From Bacillota bacterium (lineage in GTDB: Bacteria > Bacillota > Clostridia > DSM-8532), in contig JAEZLR010000033.1 in assembly GCA_023415205.1 (NCBI GenBank), positions 1-64,000 on the forward strand: DNA of 64,000 bases. The letters are read 5' to 3'. A model generated the notes under the pieces. It was not told where the DNA came from and searched no databases. It saw only the letters and a list, made by a program, of their open reading frames with translations. The translations under genes and the position numbers were made by a program. This document shows positions 38,429 through 47,077 of this stretch, piece by piece. Position 1 is the stretch's first letter. The number at the start of each line of letters is the position of its first letter.

Positions 38429-38680
38429 ATGATTTATCCCGCTATGTCATCATTGCTCAAAAAGGTGGACAGCCGTTACACTCTTGTCATTGCTGCGGCT
38501 AAGCGCGCACGCATGCTCACCAATGGCGCAAAAAAACTGACACCCTACCAATCTCCCAAGGATGTTACCATTGCAATTCATGAAATTGACGAGGAAAAGG
38601 TAACTTACCATAAGGTTATGAAACTGGCCTCCACTAAGGAGAATCTGGTTGAAACCTCATTGAATACCAAGGAAGATTAA
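38429..38680 (+). CDS. rpoZ: RNA polymerase omega subunit
   Basis: 83 residues from the ATG at 38429. The core KKVDSRYTLVIAAAKRARML is the omega signature. AAGGAG (38410-38415) lies 13 bases upstream. It helps assemble beta' into RNA polymerase. The gmk-rpoZ order is standard. Confidence 0.93.
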   Translation: MIYPAMSSLLKKVDSRYTLVIAAAKRARMLTNGAKKLTPYQSPKDVTIAIHEIDEEKVTYHKVMKLASTKENLVETSLNTKED

Positions 38681-38709
38681 AGAGAACAGGGTAGAGGAGG
38701 AACATATTC

Positions 38710-40098
38710 ATGCAGTTTGAAAAAACCATGGAAAAAGTGGTTGCCCTGTGTAAAAACCGTGGGTTTATTTTTCAGGGATCAGAGATTTATGATGGGCTCG
38801 CCAATACTTGGGACTACGGCCCATTGGGTGTGGAGTTCAAGAATAATGTCAAAAAGGCTTGGTGGAAAAAGTTTATTCAGGAAAGCCCCTATAATGTGGG
38901 GGTGGATTGCGCGATTTTGATGAATCCCCAGGTGTGGGTGGCTTCCGGTCATGTGGGTGGTTTTTCTGACCCATTGATAGACTGTAAGCAGTGTAAAACT
39001 AGGCACAGAGCCGATAAGATTATTGAGGACTTCAATCAGGAAAACAATGTTGAGATGCAGGTGGATGGACTTTCCAATGAAGCCATGACCACCTATTTGA
39101 AGGAAAAGAACATTCCTTGTCCCAACTGTGGCGGGCACGATTTTACCGATATCAGAAAGTTTAATTTGATGTTTAAGACCTTTCAGGGGGTTACCGAGGA
39201 TTCCAAAAACGAAATTTTCCTTCGCCCTGAGACCGCTCAGGGGATTTTTGTGAATTTTAAAAATGTTCAAAGGACAACCCGTAAAAAGATCCCCTTTGGG
39301 ATTGGTCAAATCGGTAAATCCTTCCGAAACGAGATAACGCCCGGAAACTTTACCTTCAGAACCCGGGAGTTCGAGCAAATGGAGCTCGAATTTTTCTGCG
39401 AGCCCGGAACCGATTTGGAATGGTTCTCCTATTGGAAGGACTTTTGCAAGAACTGGCTTCTTTCTCTGGGTATGAAGGAAGAGAACATAAAGCTCAGGGA
39501 TCATTCTCCCGAGGAATTATCCCACTACAGCAACGCGACCACCGACATTGAATTCAAGTTCCCCTTTGGCTGGGGCGAGCTTTGGGGTATCGCCGACCGC
39601 ACCGATTTTGACTTAAAGCAGCATATGGCTCATGCAAAGGAGGACCTGTCCTACTTTGATCCCAATAAGAATGAGAAATATGTGCCTTATGTGGTGGAAC
39701 CCTCTTTGGGTGCAGACCGTGTTGCCCTGGCTTTTCTATGTGACGCTTATGATGAGGAGGAGGTTTCCGAGGGTGACGTCAGAACTGTTCTGCGGCTTCA
39801 TCCGGCATTATCCCCTATAAAAGTGGCCATTCTTCCTTTATCCAAGAAGCTTTCAGATGAGGCTGCAAAGGTTTATGAAACCCTCAATAAGGATTTTGTT
39901 TGCGAGTTTGATGATGCAGGCTCCATCGGTAAGCGTTACAGAAGGCAGGATGAAATCGGAACCCCCTTCTGTGTGACCTTCGATTTCGATTCCTTGGAGG
40001 ATGGCTGTGTCACTGTTCGTGAGCGTGATTCCATGCAGCAGGTCAGAATTCCGATGGCGGGATTAAGTGAATACTTTAAGGATAAAATGACACTATAA
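38710..40098 (+). CDS. glyQS: Glycyl-tRNA synthetase, homodimeric type
   Basis: 462 residues, the usual length for the alpha2 class II enzyme. Motifs: [14 protein letters not shown], the zinc-ribbon cysteines CKQCKTRH and CPNCGG, motif 2 [22 protein letters not shown], and motif 3 [12 protein letters not shown]. The C-terminal anticodon domain starts about 360. It is preceded by GAGGAGG and lies 30 bases after rpoZ. Confidence 0.97.
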   Translation: MQFEKTMEKVVALCKNRGFIFQGSEIYDGLANTWDYGPLGVEFKNNVKKAWWKKFIQESPYNVGVDCAILMNPQVWVASGHVGGFSDPLIDCKQCKTRHRADKIIEDFNQENNVEMQVDGLSNEAMTTYLKEKNIPCPNCGGHDFTDIRKFNLMFKTFQGVTEDSKNEIFLRPETAQGIFVNFKNVQRTTRKKIPFGIGQIGKSFRNEITPGNFTFRTREFEQMELEFFCEPGTDLEWFSYWKDFCKNWLLSLGMKEENIKLRDHSPEELSHYSNATTDIEFKFPFGWGELWGIADRTDFDLKQHMAHAKEDLSYFDPNKNEKYVPYVVEPSLGADRVALAFLCDAYDEEEVSEGDVRTVLRLHPALSPIKVAILPLSKKLSDEAAKVYETLNKDFVCEFDDAGSIGKRYRRQDEIGTPFCVTFDFDSLEDGCVTVRERDSMQQVRIPMAGLSEYFKDKMTL

Positions 40099-40169
40099 GG
40101 ACGGCTTATTATTCAGGGATTAGGGGGCTTAAAAAGCGCTCCTTAAATATATATCCAGGAGGGTAAAAA

Positions 40170-42788
40170 ATGGTTAAGTACGTCTATCTTTTTAATGAAG
40201 GTAATGCGTCCATGCGCAATTTGCTTGGAGGAAAGGGTGCCAATCTAGCCGAGATGACCGGCCTTGGATTGCCTGTTCCAAGAGGTTTTACGGTAACAAC
40301 CGAAGCCTGTACCAGATATTACAGTGACGGCCAGAAGATTGAGAAGGACATTGAAGATCAAATTTATGAATATCTTTCAAAGATGGAGCAGATTGTTGGA
40401 AAACAGTTTGGCAACCCTGAGAATCCTTTACTTGTTTCTGTCCGTTCAGGCTCAAGAGCTTCCATGCCCGGCATGATGGACACCATATTGAATCTCGGCC
40501 TTAACGATGTTGTTGTAGAAGGCCTTGCAAAGCTGACCAACAACCCACGTTTTGCTTATGACAGCTACAGAAGATTCATGCATATGTTCAGTGATGTTGT
40601 TATGGGTATCGAAAAGAATAAGTTTGAGCATATTCTCGAGGGTATGAAGGAGAACAAGGGTGTTCATCTGGATACCGACTTGACTGCTGATGATTTGAAG
40701 GAACTGGTCAAAAAATATCATGAGCTCTATAAAAAGGAAAAGGGAGAGCCCTTCCCACAGGAGCCGAGAATACAGCTTCTAGAGGCAGTTAAGGCAGTTT
40801 TCCGTTCATGGGACAATCCCCGAGCCAATGTGTATCGTCGCTTAAATGATATTCCAAGCGATTGGGGTACGGCCGTTAACGTTCAGGAAATGGTCTATGG
40901 TAATATGGGCGAAGACTCAGGTACGGGTGTTGCCTTTACCCGTAACCCCTCCACTGGCGAAAAGAAGCTCTATGGTGAGTTTTTGATGAATGCCCAGGGC
41001 GAGGACGTGGTGGCCGGTATTCGTACACCCCAGTCCATCGATCAAATGAAAGAAACCAATTCCGCAGCTTATGAACAATTCGTCGATATTGCTAATACCC
41101 TAGAAAAGCATTATCGGGATATGCAGGATATGGAATTTACCATTGAGCGTGGCAAGCTGTTCATGCTCCAGACCAGAAACGGAAAGAGAACGGCTCAGGC
41201 CGCTCTGAAGATTGCTGTTGATCTCGTTGCAGAAGGCATGCTCACCAAGGAAGAGGCCATCATGAAGGTTGATCCCAAGCAGTTGGATTCTCTTCTCCAT
41301 CCCAACTTTGAAGTAAAATCATTGAAGGCGGCCGCACCTATTGCCAAAGGCCTGCCTGCTTCTCCCGGAGCAGCCACAGGTAAGGTTTTCTTTACGGCCG
41401 AGGATGCGGTTGCAGCTTTTGAGAAGGGTGAAAAGCAAGTGATACTTGTACGCCTTGAAACCTCTCCCGAAGACATTGAAGGTATGCATGTCTCCCAGGG
41501 TATCCTGACCGCCCGCGGCGGTATGACCTCTCACGCAGCGGTGGTCGCCCGTGGTATGGGTAGATGTTGTGTTGCAGGTTGCGGCGATATTAAGATCAAT
41601 GAAGGCAAAAAGATATTCACTGATAAAGCAGGCAACAGCTATACCGAGGGAGACTGGATTTCCCTGGATGGCTCAACCGGTAACATCTATGCCGGGAAGC
41701 TTCCAACCGTAGAGCCTGAGCTCACAGGAGATTTCGGAACCTTTATGGAATGGGCTGATCAGCTTCGCACCCTTAAGGTCAGAGCCAATGCCGACACACC
41801 GGCCGACGCTGCTCAAGCCTTCAAGTTCGGTGCCGAAGGTATTGGTCTTTGCCGTACAGAGCATATGTTCTTTGATTCCGATAGAATTAAGTCCATGCGT
41901 GAGATGATTGTGGCTCGTACAGAGGAGCAGCGCAGAAAGGCTCTTGATAAGCTTCTTCCTATGCAGAGAAGCGATTTTGAAGGCCTGTTCCGCGAGATGA
42001 AGGGCTTCCCTGTGACCATTCGTTACCTCGATCCCCCGCTGCATGAATTCCTGCCTCAGGAAGATGAAGATATCAAGGCTCTTGCTAATGAATTAGGAAT
42101 GAGCTTTGAAGACCTAAAGGCTGTTGTATTAAGCCTCCATGAATTCAATCCCATGATGGGCCATCGTGGATGCCGTCTGGCTGTTTCCTACCCTGAAATT
42201 GCAGAGATGCAGACCAGAGCGGTTATTGAGGCGGCTATCAATGTCAATAAGCAAGGCATGAGTGTTATCCCTGAAATCATGATTCCTCTGGTGGGAGACA
42301 TCAAGGAATTGAAGTATGTCAAGGATATCGTGGTCAAAACAGCCAACAGCATTATCAAGGAATCCGGCGTCAGCCTTGAATACAAGGTGGGAACCATGAT
42401 TGAGATCCCCAGAGCGGCTTTAACTGCCGATGAAATTGCTGCCGAGGCGGAATTCTTCTCCTTTGGTACCAATGACCTGACCCAGATGACCTTTGGTTTC
42501 TCCCGTGACGATGCAGGTACCTTCCTTGAGGATTATTATGCTAAAAAGATCTACGAATCCGATCCATTTGCAAAGCTGGATCAGAATGGCGTAGGCAAGC
42601 TGGTGGAAATGGCAGCAACCCTGGGAAGAAAAGCACGTCCCGACATTAAGCTGGGTATTTGCGGTGAACATGGTGGTGAGCCTTCCTCCGTTGAGTTCTG
42701 TCATAGAACCGGACTCAACTATGTTTCCTGTTCACCCTTCCGTGTGCCCATTGCCCGTCTTGCAGCAGCTCAGGCGGCCGTAAGATAA
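40170..42788 (+). CDS. ppdK: Pyruvate, phosphate dikinase
   Basis: 872 residues, full length. N-terminal ATP-grasp domain ([29 protein letters not shown]). Central phosphohistidine domain with the active His in [13 protein letters not shown] (about 454). C-terminal PEP/pyruvate barrel with [10 protein letters not shown] and the catalytic Cys in [15 protein letters not shown] (about 853). It interconverts pyruvate + ATP + Pi with PEP + AMP + PPi, and in anaerobes it often supplements or replaces pyruvate kinase. A strong AGGAGGG site precedes it and a terminator follows. Confidence 0.98.
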   Translation: MVKYVYLFNEGNASMRNLLGGKGANLAEMTGLGLPVPRGFTVTTEACTRYYSDGQKIEKDIEDQIYEYLSKMEQIVGKQFGNPENPLLVSVRSGSRASMPGMMDTILNLGLNDVVVEGLAKLTNNPRFAYDSYRRFMHMFSDVVMGIEKNKFEHILEGMKENKGVHLDTDLTADDLKELVKKYHELYKKEKGEPFPQEPRIQLLEAVKAVFRSWDNPRANVYRRLNDIPSDWGTAVNVQEMVYGNMGEDSGTGVAFTRNPSTGEKKLYGEFLMNAQGEDVVAGIRTPQSIDQMKETNSAAYEQFVDIANTLEKHYRDMQDMEFTIERGKLFMLQTRNGKRTAQAALKIAVDLVAEGMLTKEEAIMKVDPKQLDSLLHPNFEVKSLKAAAPIAKGLPASPGAATGKVFFTAEDAVAAFEKGEKQVILVRLETSPEDIEGMHVSQGILTARGGMTSHAAVVARGMGRCCVAGCGDIKINEGKKIFTDKAGNSYTEGDWISLDGSTGNIYAGKLPTVEPELTGDFGTFMEWADQLRTLKVRANADTPADAAQAFKFGAEGIGLCRTEHMFFDSDRIKSMREMIVARTEEQRRKALDKLLPMQRSDFEGLFREMKGFPVTIRYLDPPLHEFLPQEDEDIKALANELGMSFEDLKAVVLSLHEFNPMMGHRGCRLAVSYPEIAEMQTRAVIEAAINVNKQGMSVIPEIMIPLVGDIKELKYVKDIVVKTANSIIKESGVSLEYKVGTMIEIPRAALTADEIAAEAEFFSFGTNDLTQMTFGFSRDDAGTFLEDYYAKKIYESDPFAKLDQNGVGKLVEMAATLGRKARPDIKLGICGEHGGEPSSVEFCHRTGLNYVSCSPFRVPIARLAAAQAAVR

Positions 42789-42842
42789 TTTCCTTTTAAG
42801 TAGAAATAAGTGCTCATAAAGAGCCTAAGGCAAAGTTATAGA

Positions 42843-42887
42843 ACAAGCGCACCCCTGCTTTCATGGCAGTGATGCGCTTGTTTTTTG
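42843..42887 (+). terminator. Terminator after ppdK
   Basis: CAAGCGCA (42844-42851) pairs with TGCGCTTG (42873-42880), with an inner CTGC/GCAG stem, followed by TTTTTTG. Confidence 0.92.
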
Positions 42888-42946
42888 TACAAAAGTAAGC
42901 TATTCCAACAGGGCTTCCTTTATTATTATTAACCTAAAAATCAATA

Positions 42947-42988
42947 TTGACTTTAATAAAGTTAAATGATATATTTAATAAAGTTAAA
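42947..42988 (+). promoter_or_regulatory. Promoter with a 15-bp direct repeat before the DUF2089 gene
   Basis: TTGACT (42947-42952), 17 bases, TATATT (42970-42975). The 15-mer TTTAATAAAGTTAAA occurs at 42952-42966 (in the spacer) and exactly again at 42974-42988 (on the -10 and start region), 22 bases apart. The layout suits autorepression by the helix-turn-helix protein encoded immediately downstream. Confidence 0.65.
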
Positions 42989-43000
42989 GGAGGTAGGCTT

Positions 43001-43306
43001 ATGCCCATTGATGTTTTACCGGAGTGGATTGCTAATTTGGAGGATGAGGATGTCGTGTTTATAAAAAAGTTCCTGCTGGCTTCCGGTTCGTTAAAAGAAG
43101 TTGCTAAACAATATGAAGTGACTTATCCAACAGTTCGCTTGCGTTTAGATAGGTTAATACAAAAGATTCAAATAAGTGAGGACACTAATAACGACCCGTA
43201 TATCGGGTTAATTAAAAGATTGGCTATAAACGAAAAGATTGATTTTGATACGGCTAAGATTTTAATGTCAGAGTATAAAAAATCAAAACAGGAGGTACAG
43301 CGATGA
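43001..43306 (+). CDS. DUF2089 family regulator
   Basis: 101 residues from the ATG at 43001, with AAGGAGG 7 bases upstream. It matches the C-terminal part of DUF2089: PEWIANLEDEDVVFIKKFLLASGSLKEVAK, a helix-turn-helix (KEVAKQYEVTYPTVRLRLDR) and a short basic tail. It lacks the N-terminal zinc-ribbon of longer members. Its own promoter carries an exact direct repeat. It overlaps the next gene by 4 bases, so the two are translationally coupled. Confidence 0.85.
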   Translation: MPIDVLPEWIANLEDEDVVFIKKFLLASGSLKEVAKQYEVTYPTVRLRLDRLIQKIQISEDTNNDPYIGLIKRLAINEKIDFDTAKILMSEYKKSKQEVQR

Positions 43307-43668
43307 TAAATCCTGTAATTGTAATTGTTTTTTTAGTAATATTTATCGGTACAGTAGCATTACAGATTTTCCTCTCTAAAAGGCAAAGTAAGTGGTTAGG
43401 ACTAATTTTGCCAGCCATTACCCTATTGTTTTCTGTTATGGTTGTCTTAGGGCTTGTCTCCTATAGCTCAATACTAACAGAGCAAAGTGGAAAAACCATT
43501 TTAAATGCAATTCAAATACCTAAATTATCTGAAATATTAACGGCATTGTATGTCTTTGTCCTGTATAACATTCCGACAACCATCTTACTTGGAATATATT
43601 ATGCCTGCCGTGAAAAAACAAAAAAGAATAAAGAAATGGTAAAAATGAGTATTCAAGATTTAGAATAG
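43303..43668 (+). CDS. Small membrane protein, partner of the DUF2089 regulator
   Basis: 121 residues with three predicted membrane segments (about 4-22, 31-52, 79-102) and a basic C-terminus (REKTKKNKEM). I do not recognise a family. DUF2089-type regulators are often coupled to a membrane protein, which suggests a small envelope or stress module. The DNA is more AT-rich than the surrounding housekeeping genes. Confidence 0.7.
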   Translation: MINPVIVIVFLVIFIGTVALQIFLSKRQSKWLGLILPAITLLFSVMVVLGLVSYSSILTEQSGKTILNAIQIPKLSEILTALYVFVLYNIPTTILLGIYYACREKTKKNKEMVKMSIQDLE

Positions 43669-43751
43669 TCGGGGCATGTAAAGCTTCAAATAGTGAGAAT
43701 CAGCTCTCAAAGCCTTATGAGTAAGGGGTTATTAGCCCAAATAAGTAAGTA

Positions 43752-43803
43752 ACAAGGGGCCGGGGTTATTGACATTAATGTGACGATGACCACGTCCCCT
43801 TGT
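43752..43803. repeat. Imperfect 20-bp inverted repeat
   Basis: ACAAGGGG (43752-43759) pairs with CCCCTTGT (43796-43803), and the next 12 positions pair mostly, with wobbles, over an ACATTAATGTG loop. A T-rich run follows at 43813-43826. It could terminate the DUF2089 unit or be a small repeat element. Confidence 0.45.
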
Positions 43804-43914
43804 CATTACCTGCTACTTCTTTTTTATATAACAAGACGATATATTTTGTGTTAAAAAAGTCGAGCATCATAAAAGTAGCTTTGGTAATATGTAGATATGA
43901 AAGGAGGGGAGATA

Positions 43915-44820
43915 ATGCTAAACGAATTAAATCATGTGATTAGCTATATCGAAGAGCATTTAACTGATGATATGTCTCTTGAAACAATTTCTGAATATGC
44001 TGGTGTCTCCGATTATCATTTTAGAAAGATATTTTTTTATCTTTCAGGTTTGACCCTTAGTGAATATATCAAAACCAGAAAATTGTCGGAAGCAAATAAG
44101 GATTTATTACATGGAGACAAGGTAACGGATGTTGCTTTTAAATACGGCTATCAGTCAGTGGACGGTTTTACTAGAGCCTTTAGAAAATGGAGCGGTTTTT
44201 TACCCTCAGAGGTAATAAAGAAAGGCATAAGTAAATCGTTTCCCAAACTTTCATTTACAGTAACCGTCAAAGGAGGAATGTCTATGGAGTTTAGAATCGA
44301 AAATAAAGCAGCATTCAATTTAGTAGGTGTAAGTAAACGTGTTCCTATTCAATTTGAAGGTGTAAACAATGAGATTGTAAAGCTTGCGCAAAGCATAACG
44401 GACGAGCAAAAAGAAGAAATGCATTCTCTTCAAAATATTGAGCCTTATGAAGTTGTCAATGCTTCTTATGAAGCTGACGCTCATTTCTTAAGAGAAGAGG
44501 GGGAATTAACTCACTTAATAGGCATTTTAACGACTGAAAATCAAGTAAGTGATTTACTAGACAAAGTGGCGGTCGAGGCCTATACATGGGCCATATTTCC
44601 AAATGAAGGACCGTTTCCTTCTGCGTTACAAGAAACAATGGCAAAAATATATTCGGAATGGCTTCCTTCTTCCAATTATGAAGTAATCAATGCCCCTACT
44701 TTTTCTTTTACTAAAATGGACAAAGACAAAAAAGATTATGCTTATAGTGAAGTGTGGATTCCTGTAAAGAACAAAGAAATAGGGAAAATAGGTATTAAAG
44801 ATCAGAATAGCAGAGCATAA
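43915..44820 (+). CDS. AraC family regulator with GyrI-like effector domain
   Basis: 301 residues from the ATG at 43915 (AAGGAGGGG upstream). N-terminal AraC DNA-binding domain: LETISEYAGVSDYHFRKIFF and VTDVAFKYGYQSVDGFTRAFRKW. From about residue 122 a GyrI-like effector-binding domain begins (MEFRIENKAAFNLVGVSKRV) and ends with FPNEGPFPSALQ and YSEVWIPVKN. This is the Rob/BmrR-like layout, usually sensing drugs or other small hydrophobics. No target gene is evident nearby. AT-rich DNA and a flanking terminator suggest a stand-alone accessory gene. Confidence 0.92.
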   Translation: MLNELNHVISYIEEHLTDDMSLETISEYAGVSDYHFRKIFFYLSGLTLSEYIKTRKLSEANKDLLHGDKVTDVAFKYGYQSVDGFTRAFRKWSGFLPSEVIKKGISKSFPKLSFTVTVKGGMSMEFRIENKAAFNLVGVSKRVPIQFEGVNNEIVKLAQSITDEQKEEMHSLQNIEPYEVVNASYEADAHFLREEGELTHLIGILTTENQVSDLLDKVAVEAYTWAIFPNEGPFPSALQETMAKIYSEWLPSSNYEVINAPTFSFTKMDKDKKDYAYSEVWIPVKNKEIGKIGIKDQNSRA

Positions 44821-44888
44821 GCATTATCAAATAGCCGCCAGGGATGCCTCTTTGACAAAAAAATATTAATTATAAACCTAACCTTACA

Positions 44889-44930
44889 AAATCCCCGATT
44901 ATCGTCGAAAGCGATAATCGGGGGTTTTTA
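44889..44930. terminator. Terminator shared by the convergent AraC and SDR genes
   Basis: CCCCGATTATCG pairs with CGATAATCGGGG over a 7-base loop, with T-run GTTTTTA on the plus side and a shorter one on the minus side. Confidence 0.9.
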
Positions 44931-44958
44931 CTAAAGTAGAGGGGCCTTCTCAAGTATG

Positions 44959-45687
44959 TCATTTTAATATTTTATAGCCACCGTCCACAAAGAGGGTTTC
45001 ACCCGTCATATAGTCCGCCAGGTCGGATAATAAAAAGAGAACCACATTGGCAATATCCTCAGGTTTGCCTATTCTTCCTAAGGGAATCAAGCTTTCAGAG
45101 AATTTTCTAATCTCAGGGTTATCAAAGGCCTGGGCTGTCAACCCGGTATGGATAAATCCAGGGGCTACTGAATTCACCCTGATATTGTGTGGTGCCAAAT
45201 CAAGAGCCATGGCTGAAGTCAAGGCACCCACGCCGCCCTTGGAGGCTGCATAGTCAGTCATTTTTGGGCGGAATATCATGGAACGGATACAGTTTATGTT
45301 CACGATTCTTCCTGATTGAAAGGGGATCATTTTCTGTGCTGCATATTTGGACAGAATAAAGGTTCCTGTAAGATTTGTTTCAATAACCCTATTCCATTCT
45401 TCCGTACTCAACTCATAAAACGGTTTTTGGCTGGCAAAAACACCGGCACTGTTGATCAGGCCATCGATCTTTTTGAATTCGGTCTCAATAGCATCCAGGA
45501 TAGTTTTTATTTTTATTTCATCCCTTACATTCACTATATAATGCCTATAGCGGACATGTTCGATTGAAGGTGCCTTGACATCTAGTCCGATGACTGTCGC
45601 GTCAGCATTGATGAGTGCTTCTGCGCAGGCCTTGCCTATGCCTGAGTTTGAACCGGAGACAATAAACACCTTGCCATTAAAATCCAT
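44959..45687 (-). CDS. SDR family oxidoreductase with Cys at the catalytic Ser site
   Basis: 242 residues from the second ATG; GGAGG lies 8 bases before it, while the earlier ATG overlaps that site. Classical short-chain dehydrogenase: nucleotide loop SGSNSGIGKA, NSAG, YAASKGG (catalytic Tyr and Lys), and the C-terminal MTGETLFVDGG. The residue 13 before the Tyr, normally Ser, is Cys in NINCIRSM. The next Ser is three residues on. It is NAD(P)-dependent by family; the substrate is unknown. It stands alone between two terminators or gaps. Confidence 0.9.
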   Translation of the reverse strand: MDFNGKVFIVSGSNSGIGKACAEALINADATVIGLDVKAPSIEHVRYRHYIVNVRDEIKIKTILDAIETEFKKIDGLINSAGVFASQKPFYELSTEEWNRVIETNLTGTFILSKYAAQKMIPFQSGRIVNINCIRSMIFRPKMTDYAASKGGVGALTSAMALDLAPHNIRVNSVAPGFIHTGLTAQAFDNPEIRKFSESLIPLGRIGKPEDIANVVLFLLSDLADYMTGETLFVDGGYKILK

Positions 45688-45891
45688 TACTTCTTCCTCC
45701 AACATAAGATCATAATATTTGCACTATATAATAAATAGAAAAAACAAGCAATAAAAGTTTAAAGAACCTTTTCCAGCCTGCTCTAGGGGAGGTCTTAATA
45801 AGGTTCATTGCTCAACAGGAAAGAGTGTGCTATGCTTAATTAAAGAAAATTATGTAAAATAAATCATAAATAAACAGACCGGAGGTTAATT

Positions 45892-46587
45892 ATGTCGGAA
45901 GGGAATGTGCATGAAGGGCACCGGAGCAGGGTGAAGGAAAGATATTTAATGGAAGGCCTGGATGCCTTTTCTGACCATGAAATCATTGAACTTTTGCTAT
46001 TTTACTGCATTCCTAAACGGGACACCAATGAGCTGGCACACCGCATGATCAGAGAATTTGGCACCCTCCATGATCTTGTAGAGGCCGACCCCCGTGACAT
46101 CGCCAGACGCTGTAATATCAGCCTCAATACAGCACTTCTCATCTCTCTAGCCGCACCTCTTTCTCGTCGGTACCTTAAGCAGAAATGGGGCCACCGCCCG
46201 GTGATCAACTCATCAGCAAAGGCTGGGGATTATGCTGTAACCTTGTTTGCCGGACGCATTTATGAATGCTTCTTCGTTATCTGTCTGGACTCACAGAATC
46301 ATGTGAATCATGCAGCGCTGGTTCATGAGGGTACCATAAATGAGGCTCCGGTTTATCCACGCATTATTGTGGAGACAGCCTTGCGTCATAAGGCCAACAG
46401 CATCATACTCTCCCATAATCACCCCGGAGGAAGCCTCCGCGCCTCTAATGCCGATATAGACGTCACCCGGAAAATCTGTCACGCTATGAAGCCCATTGGC
46501 ATTCATGTGGTGGATCATATCATTGTGGCCGGGGATCGGTATACAAGCTTTGCCGAGCAGGGGCTTATGGAAAGCCTGCTCCCTTGA
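45892..46587 (+). CDS. radC: RadC family DNA repair protein (JAB domain)
   Basis: 231 residues, normal length. N-terminal helix-hairpin-helix region (FSDHEIIELLLFYCIPKRD), then a JAB/MPN domain with the metal motif SHNHPGGSLRASNAD. The usual HNHPSGDP reads HNHPGGSL. Named DNA repair protein by family, though the true role is unresolved. The ribosome site CGGAGG lies before the ATG. Confidence 0.92.
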   Translation: MSEGNVHEGHRSRVKERYLMEGLDAFSDHEIIELLLFYCIPKRDTNELAHRMIREFGTLHDLVEADPRDIARRCNISLNTALLISLAAPLSRRYLKQKWGHRPVINSSAKAGDYAVTLFAGRIYECFFVICLDSQNHVNHAALVHEGTINEAPVYPRIIVETALRHKANSIILSHNHPGGSLRASNADIDVTRKICHAMKPIGIHVVDHIIVAGDRYTSFAEQGLMESLLP

Positions 46588-46675
46588 TTATTTCATCCTG
46601 TAACTGTGAGTGTGGGTCGGAGATACTCAAGTGGGTATCCTTATGAAGCCACCCAATAAGTAGTTCTAAAACCAT

Positions 46676-46746
46676 GGGCCTGAGGCCCGGAATAAAACCG
46701 GGACTAAAGACCTATTCGTCAATGTGCACAAATTTATAGGCAGGTC
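46676..46746 (+). other. Structured non-coding stretch between radC and nrdD
   Basis: The 490-base gap before nrdD has no convincing gene. Two hairpins share the same bases: GGGCC/GGCCC (46676-46688, loop TGA) and CCCGG/CCGGG (46686-46702), so only one can form at a time. A third pairing, CCTAT/ATAGG (46711-46715 with 46736-46740) flanked by GACC/GGTC, follows. No known riboswitch motif was recognised. A sensing or leader RNA role is inferred only from the exclusive pairings. Confidence 0.35.
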
Positions 46747-46996
46747 GTAATTTGTCACCTTCATTTCGATTTGTTAAATCATTGTCGAAGATTATCATTC
46801 CCAGGAAAGGAAAGCTGAAAGGCGCATATTCCGATGTTTTTCGTGATATTTACCAAGGGTCATGGTACACAATATGTCGTAGTCATGTCATTACAATTCA
46901 ACAAAATATGGAATTGTGTCGATATAATAAATAGCTGAAAACACTTGGTACCACTTACTTCCGTCATATTGCACAAAAAAACATCCAGAACATGGA

Positions 46997-47025
46997 TTGA
47001 CACTATATATTGTGTATGATAATAT
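46997..47025 (+). promoter_or_regulatory. nrdD promoter with NrdR box
   Basis: TTGACA (46997-47002), 17 bases, TAATAT (47020-47025). ACACTATATATTGTGT (47000-47015) covers the -35 and spacer and matches the NrdR box consensus. A weaker copy, ACACAATATGTCGTAG, lies at 46867-46882. NrdR senses ATP/dATP and represses ribonucleotide reductase genes. No nrdR gene is in the window. Confidence 0.8.
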
Positions 47026-47077
47026 TGTTCACGTCGAGATGTTGATCTCATTAACGAAAGCGGGAGGCAATCAGGCG

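Noticed and set aside
46752..46934. 60-codon frame upstream of nrdD
   Set aside because: It has no ribosome site, and its 3' part overlaps the weak NrdR-like box.
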